In this document: piece after piece, positions 54,413 to 62,732 of the stretch
How positions within the stretch are numbered: the first letter of the stretch is position 1
How the letters are laid out: each line of letters begins with the position of its first letter
Source: Firmicutes bacterium HGW-Firmicutes-9
Lineage (GTDB): Bacteria; Bacillota; Clostridia; Christensenellales; CAG-138
NCBI GenBank assembly: GCA_002841395.1
Contig: PGZM01000005.1
Span: forward strand, 78,556-142,555
Direction: 5' to 3'
DNA: 64,000 bases
Notes under the pieces: generated by a model
What the model saw: only the letters and a program-made list of their open reading frames with translations
Databases searched by the model: none
Told to the model about the DNA's origin: nothing
Program-made: the position numbers and the translations under genes

Positions 54413-54735
54413 AATGATTCCTTTCAGGTAGCTAGCGATTGGTCGCTGCTTATCTATATACAATAATAGACGATAATTGCAAATATGTCGTGTTTCTGCT
54501 GCGATACAATTTCAAACCATTGCGGCAAAAACATGGCGGCAAAAGACGCAAAAAGCGCGTAATCATGCAGGAATTCCGTCGAAAATTCCTGAAATGCGAG
54601 AAATAATTTTCTAGAATATATTTCTAAACAGCAATTCTGTTCAAGGTTGAAAAGATTAACAACAAAGTTTGAATAACTACCTTTAAATATTGTTTTAATG
54701 ATAATTCGATGGTAATATTTCGATGAGGTGATAAT
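54413..54735. other. AT-rich intergenic region before the DUF488 pair
   Basis: No gene. Base composition drops sharply in GC from here to about 55980, marking the left side of a probable acquired segment. The DUF488 ribosome binding site (GAGGTGA) is at its right end; no strong promoter was identified. Confidence 0.4.
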
Positions 54736-55176
54736 ATGCAACGGCTTTACACTGTCGGATATGAAGGCAGCGATATTGATACATTTCTTGAAAACGTAAA
54801 AAAACACGAAGTCAAACTAATTGTAGATGTTAGAGAAAAGCCAATCAGTAGGAAAAAAGGATTCTCAAAGAACACCTTAAAAGCTGCGCTGAATAATATT
54901 GGAATCGAGTATATCCACATCCCAGAGCTTGGTAGTCCCAAAGAAATAAGGGATAGATTACATGAGACATGGGACTATTTTGAGTTTTTCCAACAATATA
55001 GGTTATATATTACGAGCGAATTGGATAGCATAATGGGAATCCTTGATCGGCTCGAAGCAACGCCGAGTTGCCTTATGTGTTTTGAGCACGATCCGAAAAC
55101 CTGTCACAGAAGCATTCTTGCAGAGTATATTGAAATGTACTCAAATGATATTGATCGAATTGAGGATATATCATGA
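54736..55176 (+). CDS. DUF488-family protein
   Basis: 146 residues, GAGGTGATAAT upstream. DUF488 hallmarks: YTVGYEGSDIDTFLENV at the N-terminus, LIVDVREKPISRKKGFSK, and the Cys-His signature CFEHDPKTCHRSILAEY, with a cysteine spacing reminiscent of a rhodanese/phosphatase-like or metal site. Biochemical role unknown. AT-rich relative to neighbours and overlapping the next gene by four bases, so the two form a unit, probably horizontally acquired. Confidence 0.88.
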   Translation: MQRLYTVGYEGSDIDTFLENVKKHEVKLIVDVREKPISRKKGFSKNTLKAALNNIGIEYIHIPELGSPKEIRDRLHETWDYFEFFQQYRLYITSELDSIMGILDRLEATPSCLMCFEHDPKTCHRSILAEYIEMYSNDIDRIEDIS

Positions 55177-55979
55177 TTTCAGAACCAGTTGAGCAGAATG
55201 TATTAGTGGTAGTGAAAACTTACCCGACGCCAAGCGCGAAATATACGGAAACAGTCTGTACAGCTGGGATAACCGATAAGGGAGAATGGATTCGATTATA
55301 CCCTGTGAAATTTCGCTTCTTACAGGATCATCAACAATATGGGTTGTTTTCATGGATTACTGTGAAAACGGTCAAAAGCAAAACAGATACTCGGCCAGAA
55401 AGCTTTAAGGTTGTAAATGATGAAATCCGAGTTGGAAAGAAAGTGGATACTAAAAAGGGACTTAACGAAAGAAAAATGATGCTCCTTCCGCTGGTTAAGA
55501 ACTCAATGGAAGAAATAGAAGATCAATTTGAGAAAGAACATAAAAGCTTAGCGATTTTTAAACCCAGAGTAATAACTAACTTTTATATAGATCCAGAAAG
55601 CCCTGACTGGTCAGAGCTTGAGAAAAGTAAACTTGGTCAGATGAGCCTTTTCGATACCCCGGATACAATACCTACAGAGTTAAAAAAAGTTCCTTACTCT
55701 TTTCGATGTGAATATTATTGCCATAATCCAGAATGTAAAGGCCATAAGCAGAAGATAACGATATGGGACTTCAACTGGGCTTACTTTAAATATTGTGAGC
55801 AGTATGGTGATGAGCAAGTTGCTCTTGAGAAGTTGAAAGAAAAATGGTTTAGCTACTTTGCGTCCGACAAAGATGGTTACTTAATCGTTGGTACAACGCA
55901 TCCATATCACTCGTTCATTATTATTGGTGTCTTGTCATTAAAAAAAGGCGACAATTGTTATATGCAGCCTTTAGTGTAG
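55173..55979 (+). CDS. Uncharacterised protein coupled to DUF488
   Basis: 268 residues, family not recognised. The N-terminal half is beta-rich (VLVVVKTYPTPSAKY, GEWIRLYPVKFRFL); a charged middle (about 85-150) follows, and the C-terminal third has a Cys/His cluster CEYYCHNPECKGHKQ (about 181-195) suggesting a zinc site, then aromatic-rich WDFNWAYFKYCEQYG. Start codon overlaps the DUF488 stop (ATGA). The YPVKFR segment and Cys cluster suggest a nucleic-acid-binding role, but this is guesswork. Confidence 0.75.
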   Translation: MISEPVEQNVLVVVKTYPTPSAKYTETVCTAGITDKGEWIRLYPVKFRFLQDHQQYGLFSWITVKTVKSKTDTRPESFKVVNDEIRVGKKVDTKKGLNERKMMLLPLVKNSMEEIEDQFEKEHKSLAIFKPRVITNFYIDPESPDWSELEKSKLGQMSLFDTPDTIPTELKKVPYSFRCEYYCHNPECKGHKQKITIWDFNWAYFKYCEQYGDEQVALEKLKEKWFSYFASDKDGYLIVGTTHPYHSFIIIGVLSLKKGDNCYMQPLV

Positions 55980-56023
55980 AGTTAAACATATGAATATGCT
56001 TTTTGATTCAATGGTTTGATAAG

Positions 56024-56386
56024 TTACTCTTCCTCCCCCTCAAACACCGCAATCTCCTTGATATTAAACTCCTGCCCCGTGACCATGACGCATTCCCATG
56101 CGCCGCACGCGGGGCATTTTTTGTGGTTCTTGAGGTATTCATAGACCGTGCCGCATTTTTTGCAGCGCACTTTTGCGATCAGGACTTCCACGACCAGCTC
56201 CGCTTCCTGCATCTCGGTGCCGTCCGTTGCCGCAGGCCAGCACTCCTTGAGGTAACGCGGGACGATGGTGGAGGCCTCGCCGACCTCCACCACCACCTGC
56301 GCGATGTCGCGTAAGGATAAGCCGTTTTCCTGTGCAACGGCGGTCACGCGTTTTTGAATTTCAAATACGATCCCGAGCTCGTGCAT
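56024..56386 (-). CDS. hypA: Hydrogenase/urease nickel metallochaperone HypA
   Basis: 120 residues. N-terminal Met-His-Glu nickel site (MHELG) and a zinc ribbon CKKC (75/78) ... CPAC (91/94). Works with HypB to insert nickel into NiFe-hydrogenase or related enzymes. Last gene of the hypB-oxidoreductase-hypA operon, three bases after the flavoprotein stop. No hydrogenase structural gene lies in the window. Confidence 0.95.
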   Translation of the reverse strand: MHELGIVFEIQKRVTAVAQENGLSLRDIAQVVVEVGEASTIVPRYLKECWPAATDGTEMQEAELVVEVLIAKVRCKKCGTVYEYLKNHKKCPACGAWECVMVTGQEFNIKEIAVFEGEEE

Positions 56387-56389
56387 GCG

Positions 56390-59140
56390 TTATTTCACCA
56401 CGCCGAGGGCGCGGCCGACCTTCTTGATCGCGATCTTGCCCTTGCGCTTGAGGATCTGCTTGATGACCACGGGCTTCATCTCCGTGAACTCCACGCCCGC
56501 GCCGTCGTAGCGGCGGACGAGATGGATCGCGTCAAATTTGCACTTCGTGGTGCACTGTCCGCAGCCGACGCACATATATTGGTCGACCAGCGTCACGCCG
56601 CAGCCGAGGCAGCGCGCCGTCTCCGCCTTGACCTGCGCTTCGGTGAAGGTGCCGCGCAGATCGCGGAAGGTCTTTTCCGCGGGGGTCTTGCTGTCCAGCG
56701 TTTCCGGTTTCTGGCGCGGGGTGTTGTCATAGGTTTCGATGACCGCGTTCTTTTTGTCCAGCTCCTTGTACTCTCTGCGGTCGCGCCCGATGGTCAACGA
56801 CTGGCCGGGATGCACAAAGCGGTGGATGGAGATCGCCGCCTGTTTGCCCGCTGCGATGGCGTCGATGGCAAACTTCGGCCCCGTGCAGCAGTCGCCGCCG
56901 GAGAACACGTCCTTCTGCGCGGTCTGGTAGGTGAATCCGTCCGCCTGAATGGTGCCGTTGCGATTAGTGACGGCGTCGGTTCCCGCGAGCAGATCGCCCC
57001 AGAGGATGCTCTGACCGATCGTGACGAGCACGTTGTCCGCAGAGACGGTGATGATTTCGCTTTCGTCAAACTTCGGCGAGAAGCGTCCGTTTTCGTCAAA
57101 CACGCTTGTGCAGCGCTGAAACACCACGCCCGTGACCTTGCCGTTTTCCGAGAGGATGCGCACAGGACCCCAGCTGTTGTTGACGCCGATGTGCTCCTCC
57201 ATCGCCTCTTCGATCTCCTCTTCCGAGGCGGGCATCTCCTTGCGGGACTCGAGGCAATACATCGCGGTTTCGGCGGAACCCGCGCGGACGGCGGTGCGCG
57301 CGACGTCTACCGCGACGTTGCCGCCGCCGATGACGACGGTCTTGCCGGAGAGGCTCATACTTTCTCCCGCGTTTACGCGGCGGAGGAACTCGATGCCGGA
57401 GAGCACGCCCGTTGCGTCCTCGCCCTCTACGCCGAGCTTGCGCCCGCCCTGCGCGCCGATTGCGACATAGAACGCATTGTAGCCCTGCTTGCGGAGCTCG
57501 TCGAGAGAGACGTCTTTGCCGACCTCGACGCCGGTTTTGAACGTGACGCCCAGCGCGCGGAGGATGTCGATTTCGGCGTTGATGACGTCTTTTTCCAGCC
57601 GGAAGGCGGGCACGCCAAGCGTGAGCATGCCGCCGAGCTGCTGCTCTTTTTCAAATACGGTGACGGTATAGCCGTCCAGCGCGAGATAATAGGCACAAGC
57701 AAGGCCCGCGGGGCCGGAGCCTACGATTGCAATCTTCTTGTCGGAATAATCGTGGCGTTTCTTCGGAATGAATCGACCTTCCGCCGTGAGCTCCTGCGCC
57801 GCGACGAACTTCTTGACTTCGTCGATGGCGATGGGGGAGTCGATCTCGCCGCGCATGCACGCGTCCTCGCAGCGGCGGTTGCAGATGCGTCCGCAGACGG
57901 CGGGTAGGGGATTTTCAACCTTGATCAGCTCCAGCGCCTCGCGATATTTTCCCTGCGCCGCGAGCTTCAGGTAACCCTGCACGGAGATGTGCGCGGGGCA
58001 GTTGGTCTTGCAGGGCGAGGTGCCGCTTTCGACCACGTCCTCGCGGTTAAAGCGATAGTCCGTGTTCCATTTATCTTCGGTCCACTCCTCGTCGCGCGGG
58101 GTGATCGTCGTGGTGATATCGGAGACCACGGGCGTTTTGGAGCAGAGCTTTTGACCCAGTTTCAGCGCGTTGACGGGGCAGTTTTCCACGCACTGTCCGC
58201 AGGCGACGCACTTGTCGGCATCCACCTCGGAGATGTAGTTGGAGCGCACCATGTCCACGTTTTTGAACATTGCGGCGGTACGAAGCGACAGACACCCGCA
58301 TCCGCAGCAGTTGCAGATGGCGTGCGTCTTGCCGCTGCCATCCGTGTTCGGGATTTCGTGCATAAGTCCGTTTTCTTCCGCGCGTTTGAGGATTTCGTAT
58401 GCTTCCTCGCGTGTGATCTGACGGCCTCTGCCAGTACGGATATAGTATTCCGCGGCGTGACCCATCTGGATGCACATGTCCTCCTTGAGGTGTCCGCAGC
58501 CCTCGCCCATGACCTCGCGGTCGGTGCGGCAGCTGCAGGGTGAGACGGTGAAGATATCGTTCTCCTCCAGATAGGTGGAGATTTCCTCATAGCTTGCACG
58601 GCGGGTTTCGCCGTCGATGGCGCTCTGGATCGGAATCACGCGCATAAGTCCCACGCCGACCGGGAACGAGCCGGAGCTCATCGGCCCGCGTACGCGGCCA
58701 TATGCTTCCATCGCGTAGCCGACGATGGGGTACTGCTTGACCACGTCGAGATTGTTGATGATCATCTCCATCGTGCCGGGAATCCACGTCTCGGTCCAGA
58801 ACATGTCCACGCCATCGATGTTGTTGACGAAGCAACCGCCGTAGACCGCGAACTTCATGAGTTCCTCATGGCACCAGTCCTCGGGTTTGCCGACGATGGC
58901 AGCAACCTGCGCCGCGCTCTTCTTTTCATAAGAACCCAACGCTAAACCAACGAGACACATGTCGTCCGTCACGCCTGCCTCGAGGATCACGTATTCCGGG
59001 TCGTCCCAGTTGTAGCCGCCCTTGTCGCCCGCTTTCAAGCCGGGTTTCTTGCGCCCGATCATGTTGGCAAGCGAGATGATGTTGTCGCGATACTGGCAAA
59101 CGTATCCTTCGGGGAAGGTCATCTTGGTGATGCGATCCAT
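56390..59140 (-). CDS. Large Fe-S/FAD NAD(P)-dependent oxidoreductase (GltD-like core)
   Basis: 916 residues. The N-terminal ~290 residues are unusual and Cys-rich (SPCSCRTDREVMGEGCGH, CNCCGCGC). Then a ferredoxin segment CVACGQCVENCP; a GltD-type helical Fe-S region (CPAHISVQGYLKL, CGRICNRRCEDAC); FAD site AIVGSGPAGLACAYYLA; NAD(P)H site VVIGGGNVAVDVARTAV; and a C-terminal ferredoxin part (CLGCG, CVGCGQCTTKC). Electron transfer between pyridine nucleotides and ferredoxin-like partners is likely, in the manner of NfnB/GltD relatives. Between hypB and hypA, suggesting a link to a nickel or hydrogen enzyme, which is inference. Confidence 0.85.
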   Translation of the reverse strand: MDRITKMTFPEGYVCQYRDNIISLANMIGRKKPGLKAGDKGGYNWDDPEYVILEAGVTDDMCLVGLALGSYEKKSAAQVAAIVGKPEDWCHEELMKFAVYGGCFVNNIDGVDMFWTETWIPGTMEMIINNLDVVKQYPIVGYAMEAYGRVRGPMSSGSFPVGVGLMRVIPIQSAIDGETRRASYEEISTYLEENDIFTVSPCSCRTDREVMGEGCGHLKEDMCIQMGHAAEYYIRTGRGRQITREEAYEILKRAEENGLMHEIPNTDGSGKTHAICNCCGCGCLSLRTAAMFKNVDMVRSNYISEVDADKCVACGQCVENCPVNALKLGQKLCSKTPVVSDITTTITPRDEEWTEDKWNTDYRFNREDVVESGTSPCKTNCPAHISVQGYLKLAAQGKYREALELIKVENPLPAVCGRICNRRCEDACMRGEIDSPIAIDEVKKFVAAQELTAEGRFIPKKRHDYSDKKIAIVGSGPAGLACAYYLALDGYTVTVFEKEQQLGGMLTLGVPAFRLEKDVINAEIDILRALGVTFKTGVEVGKDVSLDELRKQGYNAFYVAIGAQGGRKLGVEGEDATGVLSGIEFLRRVNAGESMSLSGKTVVIGGGNVAVDVARTAVRAGSAETAMYCLESRKEMPASEEEIEEAMEEHIGVNNSWGPVRILSENGKVTGVVFQRCTSVFDENGRFSPKFDESEIITVSADNVLVTIGQSILWGDLLAGTDAVTNRNGTIQADGFTYQTAQKDVFSGGDCCTGPKFAIDAIAAGKQAAISIHRFVHPGQSLTIGRDRREYKELDKKNAVIETYDNTPRQKPETLDSKTPAEKTFRDLRGTFTEAQVKAETARCLGCGVTLVDQYMCVGCGQCTTKCKFDAIHLVRRYDGAGVEFTEMKPVVIKQILKRKGKIAIKKVGRALGVVK

Positions 59141-59192
59141 AAAATTGTTCTCTCCTTATTAAACTGCATGCAAAATATAAGAACTTAGAAAC

Positions 59193-59858
59193 TCAATCCT
59201 GCTGCCAGGATTTTACCTGCGATCGGAGCCAGTTCGCCCAGGGCTCGATACCTTCGCCCGTGCGCGCGCAGATCGGCAGCACCGTGATGTTCGGGTTGAT
59301 CTTTTTCGCGCGCTCCACCACAGCGTCAAGATCAAAGTCGAAATACGGCAGCACGTCGATCTTGTTGATCAAGAGCACGTCGCAGATCGAGAACATCAGC
59401 GGGTATTTCAGCGGTTTGTCGTCGCCTTCCGGCACGGAGAGGATCATCGCGTTTTTGACCGCGCCCGTGTCAAACTCCGCGGGGCAGACGAGGTTTCCGA
59501 CGTTTTCTAGGATCACGAGGTCGAGGTCCATGGCGTTGAACTCGTCGATGCCCTGCCGCGTCATGTCCGCGTCGAGGTGGCACATGCCGCCGGTGTGCAG
59601 CTGGATGGCGCGCACGCCCGTCGCTTCGATGGCGGCTGCGTCCACGTCGGAATCGATGTCCGCTTCCATCACGCCGATGGACATCTCGTCCTTGAGCGCT
59701 TCAATCGTGCGCTTGAGCGTGGTGGTCTTGCCGGCGCCCGGGCTCGACATCAGGTTCAGCAGGAATGTCTTCTCCCGCTTGAGGTCCGCGCGGAGCTGAT
59801 CTGCGAGCTTTTCGTTGCTCTCAAACACGCGCTGCTTGATTTCGTAAACTTTATACAT
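59193..59858 (-). CDS. hypB: HypB, GTPase for nickel insertion
   Basis: 221 residues from ATG at 59858, preceded by GGAGG. SIMIBI GTPase: P-loop MSSPGAGKTTTL, switch region MEADIDSDVDA, metal-binding GGMCHLDADM, and the guanine-specificity motif LLINKIDVL. No His-rich N-terminal extension, so no nickel storage function. First gene of the operon behind the operator-containing promoter at 59941-59989. Confidence 0.95.
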   Translation of the reverse strand: MYKVYEIKQRVFESNEKLADQLRADLKREKTFLLNLMSSPGAGKTTTLKRTIEALKDEMSIGVMEADIDSDVDAAAIEATGVRAIQLHTGGMCHLDADMTRQGIDEFNAMDLDLVILENVGNLVCPAEFDTGAVKNAMILSVPEGDDKPLKYPLMFSICDVLLINKIDVLPYFDFDLDAVVERAKKINPNITVLPICARTGEGIEPWANWLRSQVKSWQQD

Positions 59859-59940
59859 GATGATTCCTCCGGATTTTGTTTTCGTTTTAAGGTGTGTTTT
59901 ATCTTTCATCGTTCAGACTGAATCGATCGAAAATGCGGTC

Positions 59941-59989
59941 TGGTTGAACCACATATCGATACAATAACACCGAATTACAATTTGGTCAA
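59941..59989 (-). promoter_or_regulatory. hypB promoter with FadR/GntR-type operator
   Basis: Minus-strand TTGACC (59984-59989), exactly 17 bp, TATTGT (59961-59966), and the palindrome TGGTT-N-AACCA (59941-59951) starting about ten bases past the -10, over the expected start site. An identical palindrome sits in the facing promoter. Confidence 0.75.
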
Positions 59990-60042
59990 TCATCCAATGA
60001 AATCTCGCATAATTTCTACTAGAATATATTTTTATCGCGTGA

Positions 60043-60072
60043 TATAATCGCATCAGAAACGTGGTTGAACCA
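60043..60072 (+). promoter_or_regulatory. gntR promoter -10 with FadR/GntR-type operator
   Basis: TATAAT at 60043-60048 (weak -35 TAGAAT) followed by TGGTTGAACCA at 60062-60072, the same 11-bp sequence as at 59941-59951. Placement just downstream of the start site fits autorepression. Confidence 0.7.
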
Positions 60073-60163
60073 AGTACCACATCGCGATTTCGGTGCTCCG
60101 GTACTTGATCTCAACGGATGCTATGATGAATTTTTACATGCAATGCTTGAAAGAGGGATCGAT

Positions 60164-60865
60164 ATGTTTAAAAAATTGACGGCGCCGACGCTCAAAGAAC
60201 TCTTTGTGCAGGAGTTGGAGGGCTTGATTCTTTCCGGCGAGCTTGCCATAGGACAAAAGCTCCCGTCGGAACGGGAGCTTGCGCAAAGGATGCAGATTTC
60301 GCGGTCGGTCGTCAACGACGGCATCGCGGAGATGGCGCGCCGCGGGTTCCTCGAAATTTCCCCGCGTCAGGGCACGGTTGTTGCGGACTTTCACCGCAAC
60401 GGCACGCTGGACATCCTTGTCTCCATCATGAGTTACAACGGCGGCCAACTCCCGCGCGAGGAGATTCGCTCTATCCTCGAAATCCGCGGCGTGATGATGG
60501 CGTTCGCGCTGGAGAGTGCGATTCCAAGAATCACCAAGGAGCAGCTGGAGGAGCTTTCCGTCCAGAGCGAGGCGTTTTCCCTCGCAAAGGGCGCGGAAGA
60601 AGCGGCGCAGCTGATCTACGAATTTGACCATATGCTCAGCGGGTTTTCAGACAACACGCTACTGCCGCTGTTCTTCTGCTCGTTCAAAACACCGATCAAG
60701 GAACTCTGGCGCAGGTATGTCACAAGAAACGGCGTGAGCATCCTCAAGCACCGCAACGACCAACTCCTGGACTGTATCGCGCGCAAAGACATCGACTGCG
60801 CGAAGCGCGTGATCGCCGATTCCATCGCGGAAACCATCAGCGGACGGACGGAGATTTACAGCTAA
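60164..60865 (+). CDS. GntR/FadR-family transcriptional regulator
   Basis: 233 residues from ATG at 60164 (GAGGG upstream; earlier in-frame codons are non-coding leader). N-terminal winged helix ERELAQRMQISRSVVNDGIA and wing ISPRQGTVVA; C-terminal all-helical FCD ligand domain with metal/acid-binding residues (IRGVMMAFALESA, YEFDHMLSG, HRNDQLLDCI). FCD regulators usually sense small organic acids. Divergent from the hypB operon with shared palindromic operators, so it probably represses that operon and itself. Confidence 0.92.
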   Translation: MFKKLTAPTLKELFVQELEGLILSGELAIGQKLPSERELAQRMQISRSVVNDGIAEMARRGFLEISPRQGTVVADFHRNGTLDILVSIMSYNGGQLPREEIRSILEIRGVMMAFALESAIPRITKEQLEELSVQSEAFSLAKGAEEAAQLIYEFDHMLSGFSDNTLLPLFFCSFKTPIKELWRRYVTRNGVSILKHRNDQLLDCIARKDIDCAKRVIADSIAETISGRTEIYS

Positions 60866-60931
60866 AGACCTGATCAAATAACAGAGATTTACAGATAACG
60901 CAATATCGGATAATATATTTCTCGAAAAGAC

Positions 60932-60962
60932 TTGCTCGTGACGTAACGTCATTTGTTAGAAT
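60932..60962 (+). promoter_or_regulatory. MerR-type promoter with 19-bp spacer and palindromic operator
   Basis: TTGCTC (60932-60937), a 19-bp spacer, TAGAAT (60957-60962). Inside the spacer is the perfect palindrome TGACGT-A-ACGTCA (60939-60951). The overlong spacer with a centred dyad is the hallmark of promoters that MerR proteins untwist. Confidence 0.8.
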
Positions 60963-60983
60963 TCTCCTCGGAGGTTGAAGGAA

Positions 60984-61706
60984 ATGGCCGATTATTCAAC
61001 GGGGGAACTCGCGCGGCTCTGCGGAATCACCGTGCGCACGGTGCAGTTTTACGACGCGAAGGGGCTGCTGCATCCCGCCGACCTCAGTGAGGGCGGGCGG
61101 CGGCTTTACTCGGACAGCGACCTACGAAAGATGCGCATGATCTGCGCGCTCAAGACCATCGGGCTGACGCTTGACGCGATTCGGGGGATTCTCGCGAGCG
61201 AAAAGCCGGAGAGTGTACTGATTCTTCTATTAGAAGAGCAGGAGCGGCGCATCGCTGACGAGAAGGACGCGCTGGAGCGGCAGAAGCGCGCGGTGGATAC
61301 CGTCCGCGAGACGATTCGCACGGGGCAGATGATCACGATTGAGTCGATTGCGGACATGGATCGCATGATGGAAGAGAAGCACAAGCTCAACCAGCTGCAC
61401 CTGACCATCCTCGCGCTGGCGATGGGTATGTCCGGTCTGCAGTGGGCGTCTGTGATCTATTGGATCACGACCGGCATCTGGTGGCCGTTTGTCGCCATCT
61501 GGCCGCTTGTGATTGCGACCGGCGTCTACATCACGCGGATGTACTACCTCAACACCTTGTACATCTGCCCGGAATGCGGGGCGCGTTTTCGGCCACCGCT
61601 TCGCGAGATGTTCTGGGCATATCACACGCCCAAGACGCGGAAACTGACCTGCACAAAGTGCAATACCCGCGGCTGGTGCGTGGAAACCTATGGGAAAACG
61701 GAATAA
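60984..61706 (+). CDS. Membrane-anchored MerR-family regulator with zinc-ribbon tail
   Basis: 240 residues from ATG at 60984 (GGAGG nine bases upstream). MerR DNA-binding domain (STGELARLCGITVRTVQFYD; GGRRLYSDSDLRKM), then a coiled coil (about 80-125). In place of a ligand-binding tail come two membrane helices (about 139-180, LHLTILALAMGMSGLQWASV, WPFVAIWPLVIATGVYI) and a zinc ribbon (CPECGARFRPP ... CTKCNTRGWC). A transcription factor held at the membrane, followed by an intramembrane protease gene, suggests release by proteolysis; this is inference. Confidence 0.88.
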   Translation: MADYSTGELARLCGITVRTVQFYDAKGLLHPADLSEGGRRLYSDSDLRKMRMICALKTIGLTLDAIRGILASEKPESVLILLLEEQERRIADEKDALERQKRAVDTVRETIRTGQMITIESIADMDRMMEEKHKLNQLHLTILALAMGMSGLQWASVIYWITTGIWWPFVAIWPLVIATGVYITRMYYLNTLYICPECGARFRPPLREMFWAYHTPKTRKLTCTKCNTRGWCVETYGKTE

Positions 61707-61748
61707 CCAAACAACAAAGAAAAGGAAAGAAATCTGGGGGGAATTACT

Positions 61749-62567
61749 ATGCAAACACTGATACCTTCGTTGACCATCGTATCGATGGCGGTCTCCGGAC
61801 TGATCGGCCTCGCCATTCCGGTGGCGCTGTACATCATCCTGCGCAAAAAGGGCGCGAAACATTTGCCGTTCTGGACGGGCGCGGTCACGTTTATCCTCTT
61901 TGCGCTGGTGCTGGAGCAGCTCGTGTACTCGGTTCTGATGAAAACGCCGTTCTGGATGACGGTCTCTAGTAACTTCTGGCTGCTCGGTATCTTCGGCGGA
62001 TTCATGGCCGGTTTCTTTGAAGAGACCGGACGCTACATTGCCATGAAGACCGTGCTGCGCAAAAAGCAGGGCAACGATTATAATGGCCTTATGTACGGCG
62101 CAGGCCACGGCGGAATCGAGGCGGTCATCCTGCTGAGCGTGACGATGATCATCAACGTCATCTTCTCGCTGCAGACCAACGCGGGCGTCTCTTCCGCGTT
62201 TGGCGGGCTGGATGCGGCGCAGGCGCTGATCAACACGCCGTTCTGGATGATGCTGGTGGGCGCTGTGGAGCGTATCTCTGCGGTTGCGATTCACGTTTCG
62301 CTGTCCGTTCTGGTCTGGTTCGCGGCAAAGAACAATGCGAAGGTCTGGCTCTACCCGCTGGCGATTCTGCTGCACCTCATCGTGGACGCGGTGGCGGTCA
62401 TCCTCTCTTACAGCGGTGTGAACGTTTGGATCATCGAAGGCGCGGTGTACGCCATGGCGATCGCGCTCATCTTCCTCGCCATCGCGGTCTGGAAGAAAAA
62501 CCACGTCGCGGTGGTCGAAGCAGCTCCCGCAGAGGATACCGTTGCAGAAGCCGAAGCGCAGGCATAA
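61749..62567 (+). CDS. YhfC-family intramembrane metalloprotease
   Basis: 272 residues, seven to eight hydrophobic segments. Carries the three motifs of the YhfC/PrsW/CAAX-protease superfamily: FFEETGRYIAMK (Glu-Glu), YGAGHGGIEAVIL (His), and LLHLIVDAVAV (His..Asp) on successive membrane helices. Related PrsW proteases cleave a membrane-bound anti-sigma factor. Follows the membrane MerR gene by 42 bp behind the same promoter; GGGGGG precedes the ATG. C-terminal tail Ala/Glu-rich. Confidence 0.9.
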   Translation: MQTLIPSLTIVSMAVSGLIGLAIPVALYIILRKKGAKHLPFWTGAVTFILFALVLEQLVYSVLMKTPFWMTVSSNFWLLGIFGGFMAGFFEETGRYIAMKTVLRKKQGNDYNGLMYGAGHGGIEAVILLSVTMIINVIFSLQTNAGVSSAFGGLDAAQALINTPFWMMLVGAVERISAVAIHVSLSVLVWFAAKNNAKVWLYPLAILLHLIVDAVAVILSYSGVNVWIIEGAVYAMAIALIFLAIAVWKKNHVAVVEAAPAEDTVAEAEAQA

Positions 62568-62586
62568 CGAGAAACGATCAACACAC

Positions 62587-62611
62587 AAAAAGACCCGCAA
62601 GGGTCTTTTTT
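62587..62611 (+). terminator. Terminator of the merR-yhfC operon
   Basis: AAAAAGACCC-GCAA-GGGTCTTTTTT: ten-base-pair stem and T-run, 20 bp after the yhfC stop. Confidence 0.92.
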
Positions 62612-62691
62612 GATGTAGTTTCGATCATAGGTTAAAAAAGCGCGCTTGAGCTGTCGCATAGGGGGCAAGCAGGTTTGGGCAGTGGTTAAAC

Positions 62692-62723
62692 GGGGGAAGG
62701 GTGTTGGGGGGAAAGGGAAAGGG
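62692..62723 (+). other. G-rich purine tract with G-quadruplex potential
   Basis: Five runs of three to six G separated by 2-4 nt (GGGGG-AA-GGG-TGTT-GGGGGG-AAA-GGG-AAA-GGG). Meets the usual G4 pattern. It lies between the yhfC terminator and another hairpin, outside any gene. Confidence 0.6.
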
Positions 62724-62732
62724 AAGATGAGG

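Noticed and set aside
56354..57907. 517-residue plus-strand open frame
   Set aside because: Antisense to the FAD/Fe-S oxidoreductase; no motifs and biased composition.
61230..62600. 456-residue minus-strand open frame
   Set aside because: Antisense to both merR and yhfC; His/Arg/Asp-rich shadow of membrane-protein codons.
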